From contig JBEHWX010000012.1 in NCBI GenBank assembly GCA_048498995.1, forward strand, positions 26,007 to 90,006: a stretch of 64,000 nt of DNA, in the 5' to 3' direction. The translations under genes were made by a program, and so were the position numbers. The stretch is from JBEHWX01 sp048498995 (GTDB lineage Bacteria > Bacteroidota > Ignavibacteria > OLB7). Below, piece by piece: positions 25,121-36,600 of the stretch. Under the pieces are notes generated by a model. The model saw nothing but the letters and a program-made list of their open reading frames with translations, was not told the DNA's origin and made no database searches. Numbering within the stretch: the first letter of the stretch is position 1; each line of letters starts with the position of its first letter.

Positions 25121-28100
25121 ATGCCGACCAACGAAAATTCACGTCACGACCACGAGTCGCGCGGTCAGAGGACCGCGCCCGGACGTGCCCCTGCCGGGGA
25201 AGCGTCCGCCGGAACCGAATCAGCGCCCGGACACGCCACCTCCAAGGGGCACGAAGCATTTTCGATACCGTCCATTTCGCTCCCGAAAGGAGGAGGAGCG
25301 ATTCGCGGCATCGGGGAAAAATTCAGCGTCAACCCAACCACCGGCACCAGCTCGCTCTCGGTGCCCATTGCCACCAGCCCCGGCCGGTCCGGCTTCGGCC
25401 CACAGTTCTCCCTCTCCTACGATTCCGGCGCCGGCAACGGAACGTTCGGCTTCGGATGGAGCATGGGCGCGCCATCGGTCACGCGCAAAACCGATAAGGG
25501 ACTCCCCCGCTACAACGACCTCGGCGAGTCCGATGTCTTCATCCTTTCCGGCGCCGAGGATCTGGTGCCGATCCTGGACGAGCATGGCGAGCGCATCGGC
25601 ATGTCGCGTATCGTGCACGGCGTGGAGTACCAGATCACGATCTATCGCCCCCGCATCGAGGGGCTGTTCGCGCGCATCGAGCGCTGGCGCGCGGTGAGCA
25701 GCGGCATCACCCACTGGCGGAGCATCACGCGGGAAAACGTCACCACGCTCTACGGTTACGACGCGGACAGCCGCATCGCCGATCCGGACGATCCGCGCCG
25801 CATCTTCTCCTATCTCATCAGCCGCACGTTCGACGACAAGGGAAACGTGGCGTTGTACGAATACGTCGCCGAGGACGACGTCGGCGTCGATCGCACTCGG
25901 GCCAATGAAGCCAATCGCTCCTCGGCCGCGCGCGCCACGCAGCGCTATCTGAAGCGCGTTCGCTATGGCAACGCGTCACCATGGTTTGCCGACTGGGGAT
26001 CGAGCGGAAGCGAGCCCGCGCTCCCCGACAACTGGCACTTCGAGACCGTCTTCGACTATGGCGATCACACCGCCGAAGCTCCCACGCCGACGCCCGATAC
26101 CCACTGGCCGGTGCGCGTCGATCCCTTCTCCTCCTACCGCGCGGGGTTCGAGGTCCGCACCTACCGCCGCTGCCGGCGCGTGCTCCAGTTCCATCACTTT
26201 CACTCCGAAGCCAACGTCGGAAATGATTGCCTCGTCCGCAGCACCGACCTCCACTATTCCGACGAACTGAATCCGTCGGATCCGGCCAATCCCATCTACA
26301 CATTCCTCGCGTCGGTAACGCAGACCGGATACCGACGCGACGGACCGACGAGCTACATCCAGCGCTCGATGCCGCCGGTGGAGTTCGACTACACCACGCC
26401 GAGGATCCAGCCGCGGATCTTCACGCTCGATGCGCGCGACTTCGAGAACCTCCCGGAAGGGATCGACGGCTCACGCTTCCAGTGGGTCGACCTCGATGGC
26501 GAAGGGCTTTCCGGCATCCTCACCGATCAGGGAGGAAGCTGGGCGTATCATCGCAATCTGAGCCCGCTCAACCAGGTGACGCTCACCGATGGAAGCCAGG
26601 TGGCGCGCGCCCGCTTCGGACCGATGGAGTCTCTTCCCTCGATCCCCTCCCGCTCCGAGCTCGACGGTCACGCGCACCTCATGGATCTGGCCGGCGACGG
26701 ACACCTCGATCTGGTCCTGCTCGACGACGCGATGCCGGGCTTCTTCGAGCGCACCTCCGATGCCGACTGGACCCGGTTCCAGCAGTTCGCCTCCCTTCCG
26801 CACATCGACTGGGCCGATCCCAATCTCCGCTTCATCGACCTTACCGGGGACGGTCTTGCCGATGCCCTCATCACCGAGGATGGCGTCTTCACCCTCTATC
26901 CATCGCTCGGAGAAGCCGGCTTCGGCGCCCCCGACCGGATTCCATCCGGATGGAACGAGGAGCGTGGACCAGCCGTCGTCTTCGCCGACGGAACGCAGAC
27001 GATCTCGCTGGCCGATATGTCCGGCGACGGGCTTACCGACCTGGTTCGCGTCCGCAACGGCGAGATCTGCTACTGGCCCAACCTCGGCTACGGCCGCTTC
27101 GGCGCCAAGGTGGTCATGGACAACGCGCCGCGCTTCACCTCCGATGAGCTGTACGATCCCAAGCGGATCCGCCTGGTCGATATCGACGGCTCCGGGAGCA
27201 CGGACATCCTCTACATCGGCGAGGATGGCGTCCACGTCACGTTCAACCGCTCCGGCAACGCCTGGGCGGCGACGCAGCGGATCGCGGTCTTCCCGACGGC
27301 GGATCTGCTGAGCTCGGTGCAGGTCTTCGATCTGCTCGGCAACGGCACCGCCTGCCTGGTCTGGTCGTCGCCGCTGCCGGCGCACGGCAACCGGCCGCTG
27401 CTGTACATGGATCTGATGGGAGGGGTCAAGCCACATCTGATGATCCGCTCGCGCAACAATCTCGGCGCCGAGACCCGCGTGCGCTACGCGCCGTCGACGA
27501 AGTTCTATCTCGAGGACAAGATGGCCGGCCGACCGTGGATCACGAAGCTGCCGCATCTGGTGCACGTGGTGGAGCGCGTGGAGGTGTTCGACTTCATCGG
27601 ACGTAGCCGGTTCGTGACGCGCTACGCCTATCACCATGGCTACTTCGACGGCTACGAGCGGGAGTTCCGCGGCTTCGGCATGGTCGAGCAGTGGGATACC
27701 GAGGAGCATCGGGACGACACTGACTTTCCGGAGGCGGAGGCGACCAACTGGGACGCGATATCCTGGACGCCGCCGATGCATACGAAGAGCTGGTTCCACA
27801 CCGGCGCCTTCGTCGAGGCCGGGATCGTATCGCGACAGTATGCCGACGAATACTGGGCCGAGCCGGCGACGCGCGGCGATGATCCCGCGCGGGTGGCCGA
27901 GCGCAATGCGCTGCTTCTTCCCGACACCGTGATGCCGGACGGCCTCGATCCGTTCGAGCTGCGCGAAGCCTACCGCGCGCTCAAGGGATCGGCGTTGCGG
28001 ATCGAAGTGTACGCCGATGACGGTACCGATCGCGCCGAGCATCCGTACACGGTGACCGAGCAGAATTTCATGGTGGAGCGGGTTCAGGGATTCGGGCCGA

Positions 28101-31100
28101 ACATGCACGCCGTGTTCCTGGTGCATCCGCGCGAAACCCTCCACTACCACTACGAGCGCCAGCCGGCCGATCCACGCGTCACGCATGATGTCACGCTCGC
28201 CGTCGACGACTTCGGCAACCCGCTGCACACCATGACCGTGGCCTATGGCCGACGCCCCGGCTACGACGATCCCGAGCCACTGCTGAGCCTGGCCTTCCGC
28301 GACATGCTGGCGCACGATCAGACGCGTCCGCACATCGCCGGCGGAGCGAGCGCGTTCACCAACCCGGTGAACCGCCCGTGGGACGCGAGCCCCATCGACG
28401 TCTACCGATCCCCGCTCCCCTGCGAAGCGATCTCCGCGGAACTGACCGGCATCACGCTGTCGGCCGTGCGCTTCACGTTCGACGAGCTGGCCGGCTACTG
28501 GGACTTGCTCTGGAGCGGCTCGTACGACATTCCCTACGAACAGGTCTCGACGCCGGACATCGAGGGGGTCGGCACGCCGACCGGACTTGCGCGGCGGATC
28601 GTCGGCTTCTCCCGGACGTTGTATCGGAAGGACGATATGGGAGGGCTGCTGGGGCTCGGCGAGCTCGAATCGCACGCGCTGCCGGGAGAGGCATACCAGC
28701 TCGCGCTGACGCCCGGACTCGTGGACCGCATCTTCGGGTCGCGCGTCGACGAAACGACGCTGGAGGAAGGTGGATATGTACGGCTCTGGGGAGGAAGCGA
28801 CTGGTGGATTCCGAGCGGACGGGTCTACTTCTCACCGGGAGACTGGGACTCGGAGTCCGTGGAGCTCGACGAGGCTCGCCATCACTTCTACCTGCCGCGA
28901 CGCTCGGTCGATCCCCTCGGCTCGATCAGCCGTGTCACCTACGACACCTACGATCTGCTGGTAAGCTCGGCCGCCGATGCGCTCGACAACACCATCAGCG
29001 CCGACAACGACTACCGGATTCTACATCCGTATCGGAGCACCGATCCGAACGGAAACTTCAGTGAGGATGCGTTCGACTGCCTGGGGATGGTGGTGGGAAC
29101 GGCCGTGTATGGCAAGGCGGGCGAGGGGGATTCTCTCGCGGGATTCGAAACCGATCTGTCGGATGAACGGATTCTCAACATTCGCCACGATCCGCTTCAT
29201 GATCCGGCAACGCTCCTGGGCAGCGCGACCTCGCGCATCGTGGTCGACCTGTTCGCCTACTATCGCACCCGCGCCGATCACGAGCCGCAAGCTCCGCTGG
29301 TGTATTCGCTGACGCGCGAAACACATGTCTCCGACATGACCTCCGGCGAGACGCGGTACCAGCACGCGCTCGTCTACTCCGACGGCCTCGGACACGAAAT
29401 TCAGCACAAGATACCGGCCGAGCCTGGGCCGCTGACATCCGACGATGACACGGTCGTGTCACCACGGTGGGTCGGCAGCGGCTGGACGATCCTCAACAAT
29501 AAGGGAAACGTCGTCCGCGCGTATGAGCCGTTCTTCACCGCGACACACGAGTTCGAGTTCGACCGTCGGGTCGGCGTTAGCTCGATCATGTTCTATGATT
29601 CCGCCGAGCGTGTCATCGTCACGCTTCATCCGGACAACACGTTCGAGAAGACGGTCTTCAACGCATGGCGCCAGGAAACCTGGGACCAGAACGACACGGC
29701 CCTGATCCGCGACCCGCGTGAGGATGCCGACGTGGGACCCCACTTCACCCGGCTGCTCGGAACGGCTCCCCACGCATTTACCTCATGGCACGATCTCCGG
29801 ATCGGCGGGACGTACGGAAGCACGCCGGATGAACGGGCAGCGAATCGGAACGCCGCGCAGAAGGTGGCCGATCACGCGGAGACGCCGGCCGTGGCGCATT
29901 TCGATTCGCTCGGCCGGACATGCCTCGGCGTTGTCGACAACGGCCCCGTTGACGGCATGCCCCAGCGTTACGCGACGCGAACGGCGCTCGATACGGAGAG
30001 CAAGCCGCTTGCGGTGTTCGATGCCGACGGACGTCGCGTGGTGGAAAGCTGTCTTCGGGAGTATGCGGGGAGCGGCTTCGTGTATGTCGCGGGGTACGAT
30101 CTCACGGGCCATCCGCTCTACATGAATGGAATGGATGGCGGCGAGCGGCGCATCTTCAACAACATCCTGGGCAATCGGATCAGATCGTGGAATGCACGCG
30201 GCTTCATCTTCCGCTCGGAGTATGACGCGCTGCATCGCATCACCCATCTCTATGTCGATAATGGCGGACATGGCGAAACGCTCTCCGAGCGCGTGGTCTA
30301 TGGCGAACGGCACCCCGACGCATCTCTCAACCTGAAAGGACGGATGTTCCGCCATTACGATGGCGGAGGCGTCGCGAGCTTCGATCGATATGATTTCAAG
30401 GGGAATCTGCTGGAGAGTGGTCGCCAGCTCTCGCTGCACACGCCATCGGCCATTTCCCCACCGGACGTGGATCGCGCGCCGGACTGGTCACCGATCGAGA
30501 CCATCACCGAAAGCCCCTCGCTCGACATCTCCGCTCTCGACGCATCGGCGGCTCCGCTGCTCGATGCCGATGATGCGTTCCGAGCGATCAGCGTGCTCGA
30601 CGCGCTCAACCGACCGATCCAGACGGTAACCCCGCACGTCGCCGGTGGGAAGCCGTCGGTGGCGCAGCCGATCTACAATGAGGCGGGATTGCTGGAGATG
30701 GTCGATATCTGGCTGCAGCAGCCGTCGGTGCCATCAGGACTGCTGACGCCATCCACCGCCGACATCCGTGCCGTCACCGGCATCAGCTACAATGCTCGCG
30801 GACAACGCATGGAGGTCGCTCTCGGCAACGGCAGCGTCATGATCTATACGTATGACCCCGAGACGTTCCGCACCTCGACGCTGACCACCACGCGTCCCGC
30901 CCCGCATTCGGACGAATGCACCGTTCAGGCGCTCTCCTACACATACGACCCGGTCGGCAACATCACGCGTCTCCGCGACGACGCCGATATCCAGAACGTC
31001 GTTTATTTCCGCAACCAGCGCGTGGAGCCATCCACGGACTATACCTATGACCCGCTCTACCGATTGATCAGGGCAACCGGGCGCGAGCATCTCGGCCAGA

Positions 31101-32941
31101 CACTTGGGAGCCTCAGTCCGGCAAGCCAGCCCGACAACGACGACGGGTTCCGCATGCGTATTCCCTCGCCAGGGGACGGGTATGCAATGGGCACCTACAC
31201 GGAGCTCTATACCTACGATCCGGTCGGGAACCTTCTGAGGATGGCGCATCAGGTGGCAAGTGGAGGATGGAACCGCTACTACACCTACGACGAAACGAGC
31301 CGCATCACGCCGACCGAGACCGGCAACCGCCTGTCGACCACGAGCCTTTCCAGCGATCCGACCGGCGGCCCGTACTCCGCGCAGTATCGGTACGACGATC
31401 ACGGCAACATGGTGCGCATGCCGCACCTGCCGGAAATGACGTGGGACGTGTACGATCACCTCCAGTCGACGACACGACAGTCGGTTGGAAGCGGCGTGCC
31501 GGAGACCACCTACTATACCTACGACTCCGGTGGACAGCGCCTCCGCAAGATCACCTATCGCGCGGCAAGCTCCGGAGGCACGCCGACACGGAAAGCGCAG
31601 CGTATCTATCTGGGCGGCTTCGAGATCTATCGCGAATACGACTCCACCGGAACCACGATCGAGCTGGAGCGGGAGACGCTCCATGTGATGGTCGGCGACC
31701 ACCGTGCCCTCATCGTGGAAACACGCACGGTTGGAACCGACCCGGCTCCGGGACGGATGATTCGATATCAGTTCAGCAATCACCTTGGCTCAGCCAGTCT
31801 GGAGTTGGACGAGAACGCCGCCGTGATCAGCTACGAAGAGTATTTCCCGTACGGGTCCACATCATATCAGGCGGTTCGTTCGGACATGGAAACGCCGAAG
31901 CGGTATCGCTACACCGGCAAGGAGCGGGACGAGGAGAGCGATCTCTACTATCACGGTGCCCGCTATTACGCACCATGGCTTGGACGGTGGACGGCGTGTG
32001 ATCCCGCCGGAATCGACGACGGACCGAACCTGTATGTCTATGCGCGCAACAATCCAATCACGTTCAACGATCCGGATGGCCGACAACATAAGCCCGGCGA
32101 CTCCTCCGGCGCGGTCGGCGAGCCCGGCCTGGCTGAGAGCCTGATCCCGGTCTGGGGCGAAGGGCGCTCTGCGGTCAACAGTTTCCAGAAGGGCGAATGG
32201 GGATGGGGACTGTTCCATACGGCAATGGCAATCTCAGATGTCTTCCTGGTCAAGTCACTGGTGACCGCGGGGGGCAAGCTCATTGTCAAAACGGCAATAA
32301 AGGAGGCCGCGGAGCAGGAGGTGCGACATGTGGCCGAACAAAAGGTCGTGCAGGGAGCCGAGAAGAAGATCGTTCAGCAGACTGAGAAGAAAGTTGCGGC
32401 GGAGTCGGAGAAGAAAGGCATACGGCAGGCAGAAAAGCAAACCGCACAGAACACAAAGAACGCGAATACTGTACGGAGAATGAAGGCCGCGGGAGAGACG
32501 GCAAGGAAGAATGCGGGTAAGACTGGAGAAGCAACCGCGAAAAGGAATCTTGCGAAGGCGGGCACGAAGGAGGCTGCAAAGAAGTCGATATCGACGAAGG
32601 TCAAGAAGGAAATAGCCAAAAAGGTGTTCGAAGAATCCGCAAAACGGGGGAAAATAGTTCTCGGCCACTATGATGGTTATATTAAGATGGCAAAAAAAAT
32701 TGGAGCCGAGCATTTCGGCGTACCTACAACGTACTGGGAATCCCTCTCAAACGCAGAACGGTGGGCACTCAACCGAGAATTTCTGGACAAAGCGATTGCT
32801 CGTGGTGACGAGATCATTCTTTCGACACCATTTAGCAAAGCGAGACCCGGAAGTTACTTCAGAAAGGAGCTAGAATACCTTATGACAAAGGGATACACAC
32901 GGAGCTCAAACGGGACAAGAATGATACTTAGGGGCAAATAA
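25121..32941 (+). CDS. Tc toxin TcB-TcC fusion with variable toxic tip
   Basis: 2606 residues. Residues about 45-360 are an SpvB-type domain ('ISLPKGGGAIRGIGEKFSV'); 450-730 are FG-GAP/VCBS-like TcdB-middle repeats ('DMSGDGLTDLVRVRNGEICYWPN'); about 770-970 is the TcdB-middle C part; then YD/RHS repeats form the TcC cocoon, ending in the RHS core 'YYHGARYYAPWLGRWTACDPAG' to 'NDPDGR' (about 2275-2318), where self-cleavage occurs in this family. The ~287-residue tip has a Lys/Ala-rich helical linker (2380-2490), then a compact domain with 'GHYDGYIKMAKK', 'ARGDEIILSTP' and 'RPGSYFRKELEYL'; I cannot name its activity. Base and codon use become AT-richer over the last ~350 nt. Start 25121 fits AGGAA upstream and the domain start. 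Confidence 0.9.
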   Translation: MPTNENSRHDHESRGQRTAPGRAPAGEASAGTESAPGHATSKGHEAFSIPSISLPKGGGAIRGIGEKFSVNPTTGTSSLSVPIATSPGRSGFGPQFSLSYDSGAGNGTFGFGWSMGAPSVTRKTDKGLPRYNDLGESDVFILSGAEDLVPILDEHGERIGMSRIVHGVEYQITIYRPRIEGLFARIERWRAVSSGITHWRSITRENVTTLYGYDADSRIADPDDPRRIFSYLISRTFDDKGNVALYEYVAEDDVGVDRTRANEANRSSAARATQRYLKRVRYGNASPWFADWGSSGSEPALPDNWHFETVFDYGDHTAEAPTPTPDTHWPVRVDPFSSYRAGFEVRTYRRCRRVLQFHHFHSEANVGNDCLVRSTDLHYSDELNPSDPANPIYTFLASVTQTGYRRDGPTSYIQRSMPPVEFDYTTPRIQPRIFTLDARDFENLPEGIDGSRFQWVDLDGEGLSGILTDQGGSWAYHRNLSPLNQVTLTDGSQVARARFGPMESLPSIPSRSELDGHAHLMDLAGDGHLDLVLLDDAMPGFFERTSDADWTRFQQFASLPHIDWADPNLRFIDLTGDGLADALITEDGVFTLYPSLGEAGFGAPDRIPSGWNEERGPAVVFADGTQTISLADMSGDGLTDLVRVRNGEICYWPNLGYGRFGAKVVMDNAPRFTSDELYDPKRIRLVDIDGSGSTDILYIGEDGVHVTFNRSGNAWAATQRIAVFPTADLLSSVQVFDLLGNGTACLVWSSPLPAHGNRPLLYMDLMGGVKPHLMIRSRNNLGAETRVRYAPSTKFYLEDKMAGRPWITKLPHLVHVVERVEVFDFIGRSRFVTRYAYHHGYFDGYEREFRGFGMVEQWDTEEHRDDTDFPEAEATNWDAISWTPPMHTKSWFHTGAFVEAGIVSRQYADEYWAEPATRGDDPARVAERNALLLPDTVMPDGLDPFELREAYRALKGSALRIEVYADDGTDRAEHPYTVTEQNFMVERVQGFGPNMHAVFLVHPRETLHYHYERQPADPRVTHDVTLAVDDFGNPLHTMTVAYGRRPGYDDPEPLLSLAFRDMLAHDQTRPHIAGGASAFTNPVNRPWDASPIDVYRSPLPCEAISAELTGITLSAVRFTFDELAGYWDLLWSGSYDIPYEQVSTPDIEGVGTPTGLARRIVGFSRTLYRKDDMGGLLGLGELESHALPGEAYQLALTPGLVDRIFGSRVDETTLEEGGYVRLWGGSDWWIPSGRVYFSPGDWDSESVELDEARHHFYLPRRSVDPLGSISRVTYDTYDLLVSSAADALDNTISADNDYRILHPYRSTDPNGNFSEDAFDCLGMVVGTAVYGKAGEGDSLAGFETDLSDERILNIRHDPLHDPATLLGSATSRIVVDLFAYYRTRADHEPQAPLVYSLTRETHVSDMTSGETRYQHALVYSDGLGHEIQHKIPAEPGPLTSDDDTVVSPRWVGSGWTILNNKGNVVRAYEPFFTATHEFEFDRRVGVSSIMFYDSAERVIVTLHPDNTFEKTVFNAWRQETWDQNDTALIRDPREDADVGPHFTRLLGTAPHAFTSWHDLRIGGTYGSTPDERAANRNAAQKVADHAETPAVAHFDSLGRTCLGVVDNGPVDGMPQRYATRTALDTESKPLAVFDADGRRVVESCLREYAGSGFVYVAGYDLTGHPLYMNGMDGGERRIFNNILGNRIRSWNARGFIFRSEYDALHRITHLYVDNGGHGETLSERVVYGERHPDASLNLKGRMFRHYDGGGVASFDRYDFKGNLLESGRQLSLHTPSAISPPDVDRAPDWSPIETITESPSLDISALDASAAPLLDADDAFRAISVLDALNRPIQTVTPHVAGGKPSVAQPIYNEAGLLEMVDIWLQQPSVPSGLLTPSTADIRAVTGISYNARGQRMEVALGNGSVMIYTYDPETFRTSTLTTTRPAPHSDECTVQALSYTYDPVGNITRLRDDADIQNVVYFRNQRVEPSTDYTYDPLYRLIRATGREHLGQTLGSLSPASQPDNDDGFRMRIPSPGDGYAMGTYTELYTYDPVGNLLRMAHQVASGGWNRYYTYDETSRITPTETGNRLSTTSLSSDPTGGPYSAQYRYDDHGNMVRMPHLPEMTWDVYDHLQSTTRQSVGSGVPETTYYTYDSGGQRLRKITYRAASSGGTPTRKAQRIYLGGFEIYREYDSTGTTIELERETLHVMVGDHRALIVETRTVGTDPAPGRMIRYQFSNHLGSASLELDENAAVISYEEYFPYGSTSYQAVRSDMETPKRYRYTGKERDEESDLYYHGARYYAPWLGRWTACDPAGIDDGPNLYVYARNNPITFNDPDGRQHKPGDSSGAVGEPGLAESLIPVWGEGRSAVNSFQKGEWGWGLFHTAMAISDVFLVKSLVTAGGKLIVKTAIKEAAEQEVRHVAEQKVVQGAEKKIVQQTEKKVAAESEKKGIRQAEKQTAQNTKNANTVRRMKAAGETARKNAGKTGEATAKRNLAKAGTKEAAKKSISTKVKKEIAKKVFEESAKRGKIVLGHYDGYIKMAKKIGAEHFGVPTTYWESLSNAERWALNREFLDKAIARGDEIILSTPFSKARPGSYFRKELEYLMTKGYTRSSNGTRMILRGK

Positions 32942-33354
32942 TGAGCAACAACAAGTCCGTCAAGCGTGAAACCGAGGAAAGATTTCCATGGCTTTTCCAG
33001 GAGCTCGGGTTTCAGACCACAAATGACACATTTGATCCCACTGCTTTCGGGAACTCCACTGTCACAATGACCTCTCCAGACTTCCTAGTGCGGTTCGTTC
33101 GCGATCGCGGACAGTATGCCATCGAGGTCGCCCCCCATAGTGACCCGGACGACTGGCTGGACATGGAGGACATCCGAGAGGTCGTTGCCGGACACGAGCT
33201 CGAGCGCAGCTTTGATCTAAAAACGCTCGCATCTCGACTGCGCGAAGACTATGCAACCCTGAGCGATCTCTTGAATACGAATCTTCGAGACATAGAAAAG
33301 AAGCTTCACCTGCTCTACGAGAAAAGGGATCGTGACATGCTGAAAGGCTTCTAG
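32941..33354 (+). CDS. Candidate immunity protein for the Tc toxin tip
   Basis: 137 residues, acidic and helical at the C-terminus ('DLLNTNLRDIEKKLHLLYEKRDRD'), with no signal peptide or membrane helix. Its ATG overlaps the toxin stop (TAATG), so translation is coupled. Like the toxin tip it is visibly AT-richer than the surrounding genes. Position, size and shared composition are those of immunity genes behind polymorphic RHS toxins; no family is recognised, so the role is inferred. An immunity gene beside a Tc toxin would imply that the tip is harmful to bacteria too, or that it attacks a target shared by all cells. Confidence 0.7.
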   Translation: MSNNKSVKRETEERFPWLFQELGFQTTNDTFDPTAFGNSTVTMTSPDFLVRFVRDRGQYAIEVAPHSDPDDWLDMEDIREVVAGHELERSFDLKTLASRLREDYATLSDLLNTNLRDIEKKLHLLYEKRDRDMLKGF

Positions 33355-33625
33355 CGGACGAGAATCATCAACCCAGCTTGGTCAATCTCGGGCCGGCATA
33401 CCGGAACATGCGAGATTCCCCACGCCGCTGACGTTGGACAGCCAGTCGCTCTCACCATGGAGCGACTGGCTGCCAATCCTGCATGCGGTCGAGGAAACCC
33501 GCGCTCGGTCGATTCCCCGATTGAGAACACTCCGGAATCTGGGCCACGCCATCGAATTCCCGTCTCATCGATACGACGCACACACACGCTTCACCGCCAC
33601 ACATACACAACCAAGGATCACCACC

Positions 33626-36600
33626 ATGGCTACCTTTACCCTCACGGGGCACGTGATCGGCACCGAGTCGCATCACGGGCTCGCGCATCTCAGAGTCGAG
33701 CTCTGGGATAGTTTCTACCACGTCACCTCCGTCATCGCCAGCGTGACGACCACGAGTGACGGAAGCTTCAGCTTCTCGTTCACCGATACCCAGGTTCACG
33801 ACATCTTCGGCTCGTATATCCCCCTGGTGTTCTTCAAGGTCTATGACGGCTCGACCCTCAAGATCAACACGGACGGAAGCGTCGGCTGGACGATCAACGC
33901 GAGCGGAACCCAGAACATCTTCATCCACGACGTGGGAGGGACAGACTACGTCGTCAACGGCTTCGTGGAATCAACGTCCGGACATGGCATTCCGCGCGTC
34001 ATGGTCGAGCTGCGGGACACCGGGCATGCCGTCAGCACCCCCGCGTACTCGGTGGAGACCGACACGAACGGCTATTTCCAATACGCCATCACGACCGCGC
34101 ATCTGACCTCCGTCTACGGCTCCACCATCCCGCCATTCTACTTCCGCGTGGTCAACAATCTCGGGCATGCCCTGGGAAGCACGGAGGGCTTATTCGGCTG
34201 GAACCGCGTCCCCGATGGAAATTCGAGCGTCGTCATCGCCGTTCCGGTCATCAATGAAACCTACACGATCACCGGACACATGCTCGACGCCAGCACGGGC
34301 CTCGGCGTCAGCGGGCTTCACGTGGAAGCCTGGGATGCCCGAGGCACCATCGGCACGCCCATCGCCACCGCCGACGGCGGCGCCAGCGGGACGTTCACGT
34401 TCACGCTGACCGACTCCTCCCTCTCCACATACTTCGGCACCGATCTTCCCAGGCTCTACTTCAAGGTCTACTCCGGCATCACGCCGCTCGTCAGCACGCT
34501 CGGCGATCAGGAGTGGGACACGTACGACGGCAGCGTCACGCTCGATATCACGATCCCCGCCGGAGGCGGTCCCGAAAGCGGCGACCGTGGGTGCGGTCCC
34601 GTTTCGGTCAGCACCTACAGCATGAAGGGGACCATCTCCAGCCCCGATCGCGCCGGCATGGCTGGGCTCGAGGTCCGGGTCTATGACAAGGGGATCGGCG
34701 GCGACCATCTGCTCGCCACCGGCTTCGCGGATATCTGCGGGAACTTCAAGATCGATTTCGATCCCTCGCGCGTGGCCGATCGCGGCAAGCTCCGCCCGGA
34801 TATCCAGATCAAGGTCTATTCCGGCGCCACGCTCGTCGCCTCATCGGAGGTGCGCTACAACGCGTTCGGCAATGAGACGATCAACGTCGACATCCCGACC
34901 AATCCGGCCGGACTCAAGAGCGAGCACGAGGTGCTGCTCGAGGCGATTCTCCCCCACTACGACGGCGCGCTCGGCGACCTTCAGGAAGACGACGATCGCC
35001 AGGACATCACCTTCCTCGCCAACAAGAGCGGATGGGACGCGCGCGCGGTTGCCATGGCCACGCTGGCCGATCAGTTCAGCACCAGCTCTGCCCCTTCCGG
35101 CGGAGGCTCCGCCATACATCCTTCGATGTTCTATGCCCTCTTCCGCGCCGGACTGCCGGCCAATCAGGACGTGCTGTTCCACACGGACGAGGCCACGCTG
35201 ACCAGCATCTGGAACAACGCCATCGGTCAGGGAATGATCCCGGCCGCGCGCGCCGCCGATATTCCCGCCGCCGTCACACGGTTCAAGCAGGTCAGCGGCG
35301 ACAAGCTCCTGACGAGCGCGCCGCTGATCGGCGTTTCCGGCATGAGCGACATGCTCACCGCCTCTGGACTCAACTCAACGCAGCGCCAGCAGTTCACGCA
35401 GCTCTATGCGCAGCATGCCTCGAACCCCACCGAGCTCTGGACCAATGTGGCATCCACGTTCGGCGGCACGGTCGCCAACCGTCTTCAGTTGGACGGCAAG
35501 CTTGCCTACCTGACGCTCAACAATGCTCCGCTGATGACGGCGGTGCGCGGCGCGGTCAGCTCGCTCACCGACCCGCTGCAACTGGCGCAGAACGGCTTCC
35601 ACAGCGCTCAGCAGTGGAGCACGCTGATCACCCCCAGCACGCAGATCCCGAACGAGATCCCGGGCGCGACCGACGACGAGAAGCGGCAGAACTACGCCGA
35701 GTACCTGGCCGCGCAGGTCAGGGTGAGCTATCCGACGGCGAGTGTCGCGCACATGGTCGGCAGCGGCGCCCTGACGGTCTCCTCCTCGAGCGCCGTCGCC
35801 ACGTTTCTGAACACTCATCAGGCGCAATTCCATATCGGCCTGAAACCGGTGGAGCAGTATATCGCGCAGAACGGGCTCACCGTGGACCCGGCGACGGTGG
35901 CCCAGGTCACCAGGATCCAGCGCGTCTATCAGATCACGCCCGACGACACCGCGATGGCCGGCCTGCTGAACACCGGACTGGACGCGGCGGCGCATGTGGC
36001 CCGGTACGACAAAGAGGCGTTCGTCGCGACCTTCGCCGAGGATCTCGGCGGAGAGACCAACGCCGCAAAGGTCCACGACCGCTCGGTGCAGATCCACAAC
36101 GCGGTGCTCAACGTGGCACTCAGCTACGTGACCGCCAGCCGTGGGATACCGCTCGGCACCCCGCCGATGTCTCCGGATTCGACCAACGCCGACAGCGAGC
36201 GTCAGCTCCTGCAACCGGGTCCCAAGGGGGCCGGATCGGTGGACATCACGCACGGTGGTCCCTACTCGCTCGGAGGCCCGATGGGGAGCGGCTCCCCCGC
36301 CAGCGATATCCCATCCTATCCGACGCTCGAGTCGCTCATCGGGGAAATGGATTTCTGCTCGTGCGACGAGTGCAGGTCGGTCCTCTCCCCCGCGGCGTAT
36401 CTGGTGGATCTGCTCAACTTCATCGACAATAATGGGAAGCCCGAAGGCGTGACCAATCCGCAGGAGGTGCTGTTCAACCGGCGGCCGGATATTCAGCATC
36501 TGCCGCTGACCTGCGAAAACACCAACACGGCACTCCCCTACATCGACATCGTGAACGAAGTGCTCGAGTATTTCGTGGCCAACACGCTGACGCTCACCAA

